This document shows positions 10,478-20,591 of a DNA stretch of 23,792 nt, piece after piece. Each line of letters begins with the position of its first letter. Within the stretch, counting starts at the first letter, position 1. A model generated the notes under the pieces. That model did no database searches. It saw only the letters and a list, made by a program, of their open reading frames with translations, and had not been told where the DNA came from. Source of the DNA: Purshia tridentata (taxonomy: Eukaryota > Streptophyta > Magnoliopsida > Rosales > Rosaceae); contig QANT01002266.1 in NCBI GenBank assembly GCA_003254885.1, forward strand, positions 1-23,792. Reading direction: 5' to 3'. A program made the position numbers and the translations under genes.

Positions 10478-10665
10478 AATTTGAAGTTTGCAGACGACGG
10501 AAAAACGGTGGACAAAAGATGGACAAACTGTTGACACTAAATAGTGTTTTCAACAGTTGTGTTGTAGTTGTCCATCCTGTTTTTCTGTCCATTTTCTATC
10601 CACCTTTTGCCCACCTTTTGTCCACACTTTGTGTCAACAAGTGTGTCAAACCGCAAACAATTTTT
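10478..10665. repeat. Imperfect hairpin of the GTGGACA repeat family
   Basis: The left arm (TTTGAAGTTTGCAGACGACG at about 10478, then GGTGGACAAAAGATGGACAA) is matched by a right arm rich in CCACCTTTTGTCCAC at 10600-10630 and ending GTGTCAAACCGCAAAC. The arms are diverged. Nothing coding is supported. Confidence 0.6.
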
Positions 10666-10667
10666 AA

Positions 10668-10826
10668 ATTATGCAGATGATGGCCAACGTGTTAACAAAC
10701 AGCAGACAAAGGGTGGACACACATAATGTGTTGCAGCAGGTTTTGCATTTTTGTATCCACATTTTGTCCACACATTTTCCACTTTTTGTCCGTCATCCGC
10801 ACATGAGAAAATCCTACATATATACA
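10668..10826. repeat. Second hairpin of the GTGGACA repeat family
   Basis: The left arm (ATGCAGATGATGGCCAAC, then AGGGTGGACACACATAATG) pairs roughly with the right arm (CATTTTGTCCACACATTTTC, then TTTTTGTCCGTCATCCGC). The outer flank ATGAGAAAATCCTACATATA is the reverse complement of the sequence outside the 12486 hairpin (TAGGGATTTTCTC at 12455-12467). That makes these copies of one element with opposite orientation. Confidence 0.65.
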
Positions 10827-11303
10827 GATAACAAGTGAAAGTTTTATTCTTAACAACACATAAAAGCCATTGTACTTCACAAATCAAGCCTATAGGTACC
10901 CTAGCATATTATTCACATATATGCCGCATCATAACAAACACACATACAAACATTATGTGTGGCCGACGAAGGGGAGTCACAAAATAGCATTACACAATAT
11001 AAACCTACATAATTAACACATACATCATTGCAAAATAACGCGAACACAAGTCTGCCAAATTCGTACGCCAAAGGCATTCCTGCAAATATGTAAAATAACA
11101 GGAACATATATCTCGTTCGTACAGTTCAGCCAAACACTTTGCAAGGAACATAAACTTGATTCCTACTTGCATATAGGCCCTATGCCAACCGCATTTCCGC
11201 ACTCCCACATACATCTTAAGGCAATGTGTGATGCTCATGGATGCCCACCGTTGCCGCCCAACTTTCAACTTGCAATGTGGGGTGTAATGTGCTTCCACTG
11301 ACC
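10827..11303. other. No gene seen; possible 3' flank of the minus-strand frame
   Basis: This stretch lies downstream of the stop codon at 11306-11304 on the minus strand and may be its 3' untranslated region. Several overlapping short open frames exist on the minus strand, with no recognisable domain. Confidence 0.4.
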
Positions 11304-11726
11304 CTATGGTATGAACGCCTCCATGTATTTCCTGAAGAACTCAAATCCCTTCATAAAGTGTGTTTGTTTGATAGCCTCGAATTTCGATGAATGCACAAAT
11401 ATGTTTACGGCCTTGGCGGTATCGGCTGTTATCTTTATCTCAATAGTGCGAATCTTTTGCTTGCGAGATCTTATTTTTTCAACCCAGATCTCGTGCACAA
11501 CCTCCTTGCCATTTTCATCACCCTGGACATGCATCCTCTCAGCCTTCGCCTCTCGTAGGTCAAGCTTCAGGTGTCTCACATGGGTGCTCCAATATGTGGT
11601 CCTCTCGCAATACCATTCTAGGAGCTCCTGGTTGGCGTTCGTAGGTGGTTGTTCAACATTTGAGTCTGACAGGTACACGTGATTTGAATAGGACGACTGG
11701 CTCTACCTCGCAGGATTCTCTGCCAT
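11304..11726 (-). pseudogene. Unrecognised 140-codon reading frame with one early in-frame stop
   Basis: From ATG at 11726 the frame reads MAENPAR, then TAG at 11705-11703, then runs open for 132 more codons to a stop at 11306-11304. The predicted protein is hydrophilic and charged, with many Lys, Arg and Glu and the look of an alpha-helical or coiled-coil region (about residues 50-100, including RSRKQKIRTIEIKI). It ends FFRKYMEAFIP. I do not recognise the family. The composition is protein-like, unlike the surrounding random frames. The early stop suggests a decayed gene, though translation could begin at the Met at 11678, just after it. Its position among repeats makes a transposon accessory protein plausible but unproven. 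Confidence 0.45.
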
Positions 11727-12017
11727 GCTCATAGGATTAGGAGATCAAAGATGTTTGGTTTGGTTGGACGTGAAATTGGTTTCGCGTACTTGCAATTTTA
11801 GATGTATGAGGGGAGTGGCGTGGGTTATGAAGGTAGGTGGATATATTGACTTTCATATTAAGTGGATCGAGCTGTCATCAATGAGGTGGTGCATCACACA
11901 ACTCAATGCGCAATTAAGTGGAGTACTTGATAGTATTCAGTTTGGACAAGGCATTACTTGCCGGTTTGGTTTGGACAATTGTTTACTTAATGGTAGGTTC
12001 GAAATGGCGGTCATGGT
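11727..12017. other. Spacer upstream of the 11304-11726 frame
   Basis: A 139-codon plus-strand frame covers 11725-12144, but it runs through the 50-bp tandem duplication and has no recognisable motif. I read it as a chance open frame. The interval may hold the promoter of the minus-strand frame. Confidence 0.35.
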
Positions 12018-12117
12018 ACTGTATTGTAATTACAAAAATAAAAAACACGTTGATTACCATAGTTTTTACTGTATTGTAATTACAAAAATAAAAAACACGT
12101 TGATTACCATAGTTTTT
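12018..12117. repeat. Perfect 50-bp tandem duplication
   Basis: ACTGTATTGTAATTACAAAA begins at 12018 and again at 12068. The two 50-base units look identical base for base, so this duplication is recent relative to the surrounding repeats. Confidence 0.95.
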
Positions 12118-12485
12118 GTCTACACGTTGTCTATATCATGTTGACAGTTTGTCTGCTGCCATGAAATTTATAAAAACGGGCATCCTCTCTATAAACATAC
12201 GGATTGTTGGAGCAATATGATGAAAATAAGAAGATTCCGATTAATGTGTAAATACTTTTTAGGTTTGTTGGAAACACCCAACAAACCCATGAATGGCCAA
12301 ATTAACCCCATGATATCCTGTCCAAACGAAGCGGAAGTAGGGGAAGAATGAGTTTGGGGACGGGTCTAGCGAGTTGTGAAAATACTCACTCAAAAATAGG
12401 GGGGTATTGCAAATAGACAATTGGTAACCCGTCCGAAAAAATATATAAACATAGGGATTTTCTCAAGTGCGAAAGTCCCATTTTT

Positions 12486-12632
12486 GAAAGTTTGTGGACG
12501 ACGTACAAACGATAGACAAAAAATGGATAAAGGGTGGACACAAAAATGGCAAATTTGCTACAACACATCATTTTTTGTCCACACTTTGTCCGTCCTTTGT
12601 CCATCGTTTGTACGTCGTCCGCAAACTTCAAA
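12486..12632. repeat. Strong hairpin of the GTGGACA repeat family
   Basis: The left arm AAGTTTGTGGACGACGTACA (12488 onward, 26 bases to 12513) is the reverse complement of 12603-12628 apart from one base. Pairing continues less perfectly through ATAGACAAAAAATGGATAAA against TTTGTCCGTCCTTTGTCCAT, leaving a loop around AATTTGCTACAACACATC. It is the best preserved hairpin of the family. Two overlapping open frames here are products of the palindrome. Confidence 0.85.
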
Positions 12633-13005
12633 CTTGTGGATGTTGTCTCTATAAATACATGTCTTTGTTGTTGTGTGCAAAAACTATAATATAAAAAGGA
12701 TAATATAATACTTTCATTTTATATTTAAATATAAATGAAATAATATATTTATATACAATTTGTACAAACTACTATCTAATATGAATTTTTAATCTTAGAT
12801 TTTCTATGTGCCTTTACAGTAAATCTATTCGTCACACATTTGAAAAAATCATATCGAACTGTTTGTAACTAAGTTAGACAATTTAGGTGTGAGTATATAG
12901 AAGGATTGCCCGTAAATTTAATTATTGATATCATTTCTATGCATTTATATGTAATGGGGACAAAAAATAAACAAGTAATGAACAGAGAGTAGATAGCGTT
13001 GACAT
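12633..13005. other. AT-rich spacer, no gene seen
   Basis: Mostly A/T with ATATTTAAATATAAATG-type sequence. No coding or RNA feature is recognised. Confidence 0.5.
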
Positions 13006-13092
13006 GCGAAGGTGCACACAAAATGCTCGAATGTCCTTTCTGTGTCCACACTCTGTCCTTGCCCTTTCCACACTCTGTCCACAAAATGCTCG
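13006..13092. repeat. Short degenerate copy of the GTGGACA repeat family
   Basis: TGTCCACACTCTGTCC and CCACACTCTGTCCACAAAAT occur back to back, and ACAAAATGCTCG appears at both edges (about 13019 and 13081). The words match the right arms of the other hairpins. Confidence 0.5.
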
Positions 13093-13751
13093 GATGAACT
13101 TGACGCCGTCGAGAAATGAATTAATTCATTTAATTGATGTAGAGATTGGGGTATGGAGATGAAAATTAGCCAAGGACTTGGACAAAAAAAACCTACGCAA
13201 TTGAATCATCCAAATACTAGAAAATGGATTTGAGTATCAAACACAAATAATTTTACACAACATTAAACACACCTCATGACCTTTTAACCAACATCCTCTT
13301 TTTTTCTTCCCTTTGTGATAACTTTCTAGGTATTTTAGTGCTTTTCACATCTATGTATTTTGGTCATTTATCTAAAATGTGTCTACGTTGTAATACACAA
13401 TCAAAATTTATAATTCATTTGGACAAAAACAGAGTGGTTTCCCAGGACAAGAAAATGTAGAGACTTGGAATTAATTGTAAAAACCCTTTACAAACCTAAG
13501 ACAAAGAAAGAAAAGCTTAGAATCAATAAACCATGTAGATTGCGCATTCAGTGGCTTGCACTTTGCCGTGCTAGCTAATGTTTCATAGAACATTAAAAAA
13601 TAAGGCGAGCACATAGAAATACAGCTTATCTATTCAATGTTCCCCACAAATGCGATCTAAAAGAAAAAACAAGCTGCTAACATTTGATTTTTAAGGAAAC
13701 AACAACCAAAATCATAACTGTGTACATAGCATGTTACGTGGTGCAAGCAGT
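13093..13751. other. 3' flank of BET3; no further gene seen
   Basis: It lies downstream of the BET3 stop codon on the minus strand, so the part nearest 13751 should contain its 3' untranslated region. The polyadenylation site could not be placed with confidence. No other supportable feature. Confidence 0.5.
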
Positions 13752-16476
13752 TTACTCATCATCTTTGTACGGGTACTCTTCTGGAACTTGCTTCAGCAGT
13801 TTAACTTGCAACTCAAATGCATCATCTCCTCGAAGCATATCACGGATCCAAGTGATTTCAGTCTTCATCGATACCTGACAATGGAATCACATTGCAAAAC
13901 ATCACTACAATGACAGGAGAACGAGAACAAAATATCTCTCTGTGTGTGTGTGTGCAGATCCAATCAAGATACAGTAAAAAAAGTCTTCTTAGGTATCATA
14001 AGTGCATAAGGGAATAGACAATAGAAAAATAGAAAACTATAAAACAACTTATCTAAGTCTGAAACAGAAAATATTGATTAATGGAAAAATTATGTAACAA
14101 TAAAGCTCCTGCGAGTTTGAAAAGAATTGATAAATACATAAAAAAGGATTTTACTAGCAGAGAACTAGCTTTCTCCGCTACAGGATCAATCAACTAATGA
14201 AAGACAATTAGATTGAAATCAGTGGACAGTTACAAAATTATCTGTGTCAGCCGCAATAAAACCAATACCAATGAGGTATGTTCAAGTGTAAAAACTTGGC
14301 TTCTGTTATACCACTGGGAAAAGAAGTACAATAGAAGTCATATAAAGTGAGCATATGTCAAAGCATTGCAGAAGAGGAAACAAAACAACTCACCATTTCT
14401 AGAGCACCTCTTACGACTCCACTTAGGATGTTGCAGTAGTACAGACCTTGACAAGTATCTGGAAGTTCAACAAAGTCTACCAGAGGATTCTCCTCCAGAA
14501 CAATACTGCAACATGTTCCATCAGCATCCCAATTCGTAACAGATGCAGTGACCCCCAAGAACATTTTAAACCCAATCTGTACAAAAGCACCAATAGAACC
14601 ATTATGAACACAAACCTACTTCATAACTTAATAGAGAGGGCGATAAGGTAAATACAATAAAAAAGATGAAGTTAAGGTTTTAGATTTAGTGAAGCATGCA
14701 AAGCATGCAGCATGAAAGGCAATACATGTATCCGCAAACCAAAGGGTTCAAAATATAGTAAAATTACAACAAGGCAATGCAGTCCATCAGAGCAAGAGGC
14801 AAGAAAAACCCAGCCCCAAATCCATTTATCCATCGCAACACAGTCCCAAATCCATAAAATCTTTTGCCAAACAAGAAAAAAAGCAAAATGCATTGCTTCA
14901 CAAGATTGGAGGGGGTCCTAGATGGACTCGAGATTGGAAGTGTAAGGAATATCAGAGTGGGAGTAGTAATCCAAATAGTGATTCTCATAGAATTCAACCT
15001 AATGCTAGGGGGCTGATAAATAGGTTTGTTTTTTCATAAACTTAACTGCCTCAACAGGATGGTGTTTTGGCATGGATAGGTTTGGGCAATCTCCATAACC
15101 AAATTCAGCATAAGAAAAATATATGTGGTTGGTTAAGAAGGGGTCAAATGAATACTTTCTAAAGTGCTCATTGCTGAAACATTTTCTGCACCTTCTATGC
15201 CGGACTTGAATATAAGTTGGGGATCAGAAATGAACCATCCTCTCGTACCAAGGGGGGGTGAAGTAAGAACTGCATAATATATAAACCGCAATGCCTTGAA
15301 TAAGTTCTTTTTTAAGCCTACTAATATAATGCTTGCTTTGACTTCTTAATGATTATAAATTGGATATTGTTAGACCTAGTAATATGCTTTCTTGCTATTG
15401 GTGGACAAGAATGCAGCATCCTGCATTTTTACATGGAAACAAAAACTAGCTAAAATTTAAACAAAGGACATGACTATTCTGTCAATGCATCTATACCAAC
15501 TTTAATAACCATTAACTATGTATCTTATTCGTTGTTTTCACTGACAAACCTCCTCCGACACCCACAAGTAGGAGGAAAAATAGAAAGAGTACATTTCATT
15601 TCCAATAATGTTTAGTGAAAGAATTGATATCAATCAATTGAATTTTGAAAGATTATGGGAAATTCCAACTACCAAGCAACAGGTGATAAATGTAGTGAAA
15701 TTTGTAACACATACCAATATCGTATACAAAAGGAACAGTTGTTTACCAGGTTTTAGAACAATTAAGAGCCATAGACAGGATATTTGTTTTTTAAATGAAC
15801 TAGACGTCAATGACAAACCTTTGCAATTACTTCAGCTGTCTCTTTGAAGTCAACACATCTAGAAACATTAGATTTTGCTAGAAACTCATCAATTAACCGT
15901 ATCCCGATATTATAGCCCCTGAAATGCAATTAAATGGTCATGAGCTAAACTAAAAAGTAAGCACATGTATATGAATAGTGTTATCGTTGCAACAAATTTT
16001 CAGTTCAAATCAAGGAATGACACAAATTAACAGCCCTAAAGAAAACCACACTTCCAATAAATAAATAAAAACTGGAAAACCACATTTTCTCAATAAGTAA
16101 TCATACATTTATTATGTAACCAAACTTCTAATAAACACATAATTCACACAAAAAAAGAGGAAATTACCATAAAATTTGAATATAGAGAATTAAAAAAAAA
16201 TTACATTTGATCAAGCTGCTTGTTAACCTCTTCAACCTCCTCAAGATCTGTGAGCAGCTGGCGCACAATCGCACCGTACGTTAACGTAAACAGCTCCGCA
16301 TTCTACAACCAATTAAATTTTTAAAGTTAAAGAGGAAAATACGCAATTAAGCCATTTAAATCATGTTTGGATGCCAAGAAAATTTGCAAACCAATACAGG
16401 GGGTTGGGGTTTTGCTTACCACGCGTTCGACGTTGGCGAAGATTGCGTCACCGGATCGAGGGCCAACAGTAGGCAT
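13752..16476 (-). CDS. BET3: Trafficking protein particle complex subunit BET3 (TRAPPC3), five exons
   Basis: BET3 is a core subunit of the TRAPP complexes, which tether vesicles and activate Rab GTPases in ER-Golgi and post-Golgi transport. Exons on the minus strand: 16476-16420, 16302-16205, 15918-15819, 14576-14394 and 13874-13752. All four introns (117, 286, 1242 and 519 bp) are GT..AG and the phases join cleanly to 186 aa, the length I recall for the Arabidopsis protein. Recognisable stretches are GPRSGDAIFANVERV, ELFTLTYGAIV, GYNIGIRLIDEFLA, DFKETAEVIAK, GFKMFLGVTASVT, NPLVDFVELPDTCQGLYYCN and the acidic tail EEYPYKDDE. Cys73 in SRCVDF corresponds to the palmitoylated Cys of mouse BET3 (established for the family). 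No stop or frameshift is seen. The start is the ATG at 16476, preceded by a leader shared with the pseudogene copy. Confidence 0.97.
13941..13954. repeat. (TG)7 microsatellite in BET3 intron 4
   Basis: Seven TG units follow a short CTCTC run, within the last BET3 intron (14393-13875). Confidence 0.9.
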
Positions 16477-16752
16477 GGCGATCTGAGTTGAGACTGAGAA
16501 CTTGAGAGGATTCTGTGTAAATTACAAAAAATCACTCAATTTTTAGTTGTCAGTGTGAGTACTAAATATGCAAATGTAGTTAGGAGAAGTTAATGAAGTT
16601 AATGGAGGTTGGTGCGTGCGTTAGTGGGTGGGATGGGGTGGGGATATTTTTGTCCCATTTTGCGCCAAAGAGCTAAAAAAGTCCAAAAATGTTTGAATGG
16701 TCTAAAAAAGTCATTTTGAGATTAATTTGATCTATTTGTGGGAATTTCCCAA
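16118..16752 (-). repeat. Source copy of the inverted BET3 5' duplication
   Basis: It covers part of intron 2, exons 1-2, intron 1 and about 275 bp upstream of the ATG. The reverse complement matches 8891-9540. The outer boundary is sharp at TTGGGAAATTCCC in both copies, with unrelated sequence beyond. The upstream part, with phrases such as CAAAATGACTTTTTTAG, looks like a dispersed plant repeat sequence. Confidence 0.88.
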
Positions 16753-17360
16753 TTACTTAATATACACCACAAGATCAGCTACACAAAAACAAGATAAGAT
16801 TCATACTATATATTCTTTTATGGTATTTTCCACTATATTTGGTCTTAATTAGTTCATATTAATTAATAGTAAGTGAACTTCCAAATGCTACAGAAAAGAA
16901 AAAAAAAAGACCAATACATATTGAGAGAGATAGAAATCAAAGAACCAAAATCACAAACGAGGCTTCTGTTTAGCAAAAAAAAATAAAAATCAAAGAACCA
17001 AATCAAGAATGAAGTGGGAGAGCGAAAATATACACACAGCTACAATCCTATATAGACTTTTAAGAGTGAAGCAGGAGAAAATACACCTGATACTTGAAAC
17101 CACTCGAAGAAACATTAGTGGATTTTGAAAGAAACTTTGCTAAATTTCTTCCAAAATGGACAAAAGTTAAAGAAAAAAATAGAACAATCTCATTACTCAT
17201 GATATATAACAAATACCATATATAAAATAAAATGCATAACTAAAAGAAAAGAACCACAGAAACCCCAATCGAAATTAAACCAGTTTGAACAAGAACCCAA
17301 TCGAAATCGAAACAATTTGAAAGATAACTCGCCCAAATTGATTTAGAGATAGAGGGTAAC
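16753..17360 (-). other. BET3 upstream region, probably an intron in the 5' UTR
   Basis: AT-rich and without coding potential. A short direct repeat AATCAAAGAACCAAA occurs near 16935 and 16988. If the non-coding exon at 17361-17465 is real, this is 5'-UTR intron sequence ending at an AG just before the ATG (TTCTCAG or AACTCAG on the minus strand, about 16484-16495). Confidence 0.4.
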
Positions 17361-17465
17361 CTTTTATATGCTTCCCTGGTTGGGCTTCCAAACGGCAGCT
17401 GAGAACAAAGCGTAGCAGAAAGGGAGGGGAAGAGAGAGAGAGATGATGAGTGACCCAAAAGATGA
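17361..17465 (-). promoter_or_regulatory. Candidate non-coding first exon of BET3
   Basis: Read on the minus strand, a CATCTCTCTCTCTCTTCC tract is followed by leader-like sequence ending ATATAAAAG before a GTTACC donor (17360-17359). This is the usual look of a plant 5'-UTR exon followed by a leader intron. No TATA box is certain, though CTATTTTTCC lies upstream at about 17487-17496. Full-length cDNA would decide. Confidence 0.4.
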
Positions 17466-17831
17466 GAGCTCGATCGGGAGGAAGGAAAAATAGGTCACTT
17501 TCCCATGAGACCTTACTAGCTAATAACTTTTCATTAATTAATTCAAAATAGCCTGATGGGGAAAAATACATTTAGTGATGTATTTAATCAAAAGAAAACA
17601 ATAAAAAACATAGGTTTTTTCTTTTTGGCTTAATTGCAATTATATACTTTAATTTTGAGTCAATTTACTTTTCGGTATCCGATCTTTAAAAACTGGTGCT
17701 AAAGTACCCTAATTACGAATAAGCAACATTAAGGTACCTCCGTTAGTTTCTATCTACCAGGCGTTAATTGCTGATGTGGCGCACATCCATGTCACCTCTT
17801 TTATTTTATTTTTAAATTTTTTGAATTTTCT
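17466..17831. other. Spacer plus outer arm of a TE-derived sequence, no gene
   Basis: 17630-17830 reads like the outer part of a plant DNA transposon (GGTACCTCCGTTAGTTTCTA, then GATGTGGCGCACATCCATG). It leads directly into the hairpin element at 17832, so the hairpin may be the core of a larger element. No coding sequence is supported. Confidence 0.4.
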
Positions 17832-18455
17832 TATTTTTACAAACTTTGAAAATTAATTAAAAATAGCTCTGGACTCAGAAAAATACACAAAAAATTCCTA
17901 CAAACTCGTCTTGACTGGTACTAATTTACTATAAGATCAAGTTACCAATTGCCCATTGAGAGTTTTTGAAAATTTGGAAAGTCCAAATTTTATGTAAACA
18001 CTCAAAGGGAAAATTTTTTTATTTTAATTAAAAATAGTTCCGGACTCAAAATAATTCTACGAACTCCTCTTGAATAATACTAATTTACTATAAGTTCAAA
18101 TTACCAATTTACCCTTTGATAGTTTCTAGAAATTTTGGAAGCAAATTTATTTCTAGAATTTATTTCCTCTACGACTGAGAGGTCTTTTGGGTAGCAAGTG
18201 TTCACAAAAAAGGTAGTATGAGGACTAATGATGTAGACCTCATATTTTTTAGAGTTCAAGAGATTATCCTATAAATTTCCAAATAGTCTAGAGTATTTAA
18301 TTTTCTAGAAATAAATTTGGACTTTCCAAATTTTTTAAAAAATCAGAGAGAAATTTGGTAATTTGACCCCACAGTAAATTATTACTAGTCAAGATGAGTT
18401 CTTAAGAATTTTTTCGTATATTTTTTTGAATCCAGAGCTATTTTTAATTATAGTT
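17832..18455 (+). mobile_element. Foldback/MITE-like hairpin element, copy 2, with duplicated left arm
   Basis: AGCTCTGGACTCAGAAAAAT at about 17867 is mirrored by TTTGAATCCAGAGCT at 18426-18440. The left-arm sequence occurs a second time from about 18022 (AGTTCCGGACTCAAAATAAT), so the element has two tandem left arms and one right arm. The centre (TCTACGACTGAGAGGTCTTT) is the reverse complement of copy 1 near 250-275. Confidence 0.75.
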
Positions 18456-18755
18456 AATTAGTGTAGTATGCATAAATGCATCCTATTTACTCTTTATGTA
18501 ACACCTCGTACCTTTCAAAGTGGTTTTGAAAAGTTTTTTAAAGGTTTTCGGGATTTTACTGGAAAGGTAAAATGTTTTGGGCGTTTTTCAAATTTTAAAG
18601 AATTATAGTTAATTAGTGTAGTATGCATAAATGCATTCTATTTACTCTTTATGTAACACCCCGTACCTTTCAAAGTGGTTTTGAAAAGTTTTTTAAAGGT
18701 TTTCGGGATTTTACTGGAAAGGTAAAACGTTTTGGGCGTTTTTCAAATTTTAAAG
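18446..18755. repeat. 155-bp tandem duplication spanning an LTR start
   Basis: AATTATAGTTAATTAGTGTA begins at 18446 and again at 18601. The two 155-base units differ at only a handful of positions. Each contains flank sequence plus the first ~100 bp of an LTR-like end (TGTAACACC at 18497 and 18652). The duplication therefore happened after the LTR inserted. Confidence 0.93.
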
Positions 18756-19610
18756 TTTGACTTTTAAAGTTGGGCAAAAAGTTGACTTTTTGTTTGGGCA
18801 AGGTTTTCGCGTTGACCTTGGGTTCGTTGGAAAGGTCTCATCCTCACGAGTTCGTAGACACGTAGCACGTGTCAAACGGAGCTACGGTTTGGAAGTTACG
18901 GACGTGCGAAGAAAGGGGCAAGTTTGTAATTTTGGAAAGTTGGATTTTAAAAAGGGCACAGAAACCCAGAAACACCTCAGTTTCTCTCTCCTCTCTCTCG
19001 CACGTTCTCTCTCTTCCTCGCGACTCTCTCTCCCAGCCGAGACTTTTGCCGGCGCGTGGGGGCGCGTCCGGTGGCGGCTAGAGCCGATCTTCGGCTCGCC
19101 GTGTTCGTCTCTCTCCCCTCTTCCCTCCGGTGGTGGCGGCTCCCCGTGAAATTGCCCGGAAAGAGAAGAATCGCGTGTGCACAGTCGGCGTCACGGCGGC
19201 GATCTCAGCGATTCCGGCGACGACGCGACCTCCCACCTGCCCAGATCTCTTCCTCTCGTCGAGCCCAGCGTGTTGGTGGGTTCGATTGACCCGTGGGACC
19301 GCCGTGGGCGGCGGATCGAAGCTAGGGAGGCCGGCGGCTTTCCGGCCAGTTTTCCTCCTTTTCCGGCCACTTTTGGCCGTCGACCTAGGTTTAAGTTTTG
19401 ATCCTCTTGATCTCCTCTACGTGGCTGTGTCGTCCATTTTTGACGTTAGAGAGTTTGACTTTTGGCAGGTTAACCGCCNCAGTTGACCGCCCGTTGACCA
19501 CCGCGGGTCCCGCCACGTGTGGCGGTTCCAGCGACTCCTTTTCAGTGTTTTGGCCTCGGGCCAACCACCCGAGCTTGTGGGTGAGTTTGGGTGAGCTTTT
19601 TGACCTTCCG
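18750..19610 (+). promoter_or_regulatory. GC-rich presumed promoter/leader of the outer LTR with same-strand TTGAC motifs
   Basis: TTGAC, the core of the WRKY-binding W-box, occurs on the plus strand at 18757, 18782, 18812, 19286, 19440, 19455, 19483, 19494 and 19600. An AT-rich TTTTAAAAAG at about 18945 precedes a CTCTCTC-rich tract that may mark transcription start. The region is strikingly GC-rich against the rest of the window. Function is inferred. Confidence 0.4.
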
Positions 19611-19991
19611 TGTGCTTTCCGAGGGTCGGGCAGCCACCGTGCGTGGTGGTTCCCGCCCGTTTATGTGATTTGTTGCTTGATGGTTGTGAACTTTGTTGGC
19701 TGTCTGGTCTTAACAGGTACTCGGCATGGGAATTTGTATTTCCGATGCCGTTATGCTGCCGGATTTTGGAATCTGTGCAAAGGAGCCACGAAGGACAGTT
19801 CAGTTTCGCATGGTCACAGTGAGTGAATTAGTTCAGTTTTGTGAGTTAATTTAAGTTCATTTTACTTGCTGGCTTTGTGTGCTTGCGTGTTTGTTTGCTG
19901 GTTGCTAGTTAAGAGGGTTACAGAATTAGGATTGGGAATCCCATCAGTTTAAAGGTTATTTGAGGTTAAAGGATTAATTGAGGTTTAAGTT

Positions 19992-20161
19992 GGTTCTGAA
20001 AGGATATTGAGGATTCTAAGATTATTGGAGAATCTAGTAAGATTCTAAGTCAGGACCTTGTGGTGTAATTCGCGGAGGTTCTGAATGGATATCGAGGATT
20101 CTAAGATTATTTGAGAATCTAGTGGGATTCTAAGTCAGGACCTTGTGGTGTAAATCGAGGT
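19992..20161. repeat. 85-bp tandem duplication in the outer LTR
   Basis: GGTTCTGAAAGGATATTGAG at 19992 recurs as GGTTCTGAATGGATATCGAG at 20077. The units share GTCAGGACCTTGTGGTGTAA and differ at a few positions. Confidence 0.9.
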
Positions 20162-20591
20162 GATTTCCAGTTTAGGGGATCAATTGAGGATAATTGAGAT
20201 ATTACAGATTGAGACAGTGAATTGGGTTGCTTTAGAGGGTTGGTGATCAGGTTAAGGATTATGAGTTATGATTTGTGGTTTGACTGTGCTTGAGGCATTA
20301 AGATGGATTGTGATTTAATTATTTTAAAGAATTATTAATTTGAGGTTTTCAGTTAGATTTCACTCACACGAGCTCTAGTGAGCTTACCAGGTTTGTGTGT
20401 AAACCCGGTGCACCTATGGTTGGGTGCAGGGTTCGGTTTTGCAGGTTGAGCAGGCTGAGAAGGCAGTGGAGAGAAGACGAGGCAGTGGGACCAGCAGTGC
20501 TACAGAAAGTTATTTTACACTGTGATTTTTATGTAAAAGGTTTTACACTTGATTTTATGTGAATTGTTTTGTAAAATTACAGTTGTGCTTT

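Noticed and set aside
12386..12694. Several overlapping frames sharing FADD/DKxWT-like words
   Set aside because: Both strands are open because the DNA is an inverted repeat. The resemblance is explained by the hairpin family.
14672..14997. Open frames inside BET3 intron 3
   Set aside because: They lie between verified exons 3 and 4 (14577-15818), share no motif with known proteins and have no splice context.
15215..15250. CCATCCTCTCGTACCA in a BET3 intron resembles the reverse complement of the conserved sarcin-ricin loop of large-subunit rRNA
   Set aside because: Similarity covers only about 12 bases and the flanks do not continue as rRNA. Probably chance.
18757..19149. 130-codon plus-strand frame in the GC-rich LTR region
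   Set aside because: Overlapping frames on the same strand are equally open because of GC content. No domain is seen, and the equivalent region of the second LTR does not preserve it.
19398..19826. 142-codon plus-strand frame across the N at 19479
   Set aside because: It contains an unknown base, has no recognisable motif, and lies within LTR sequence.
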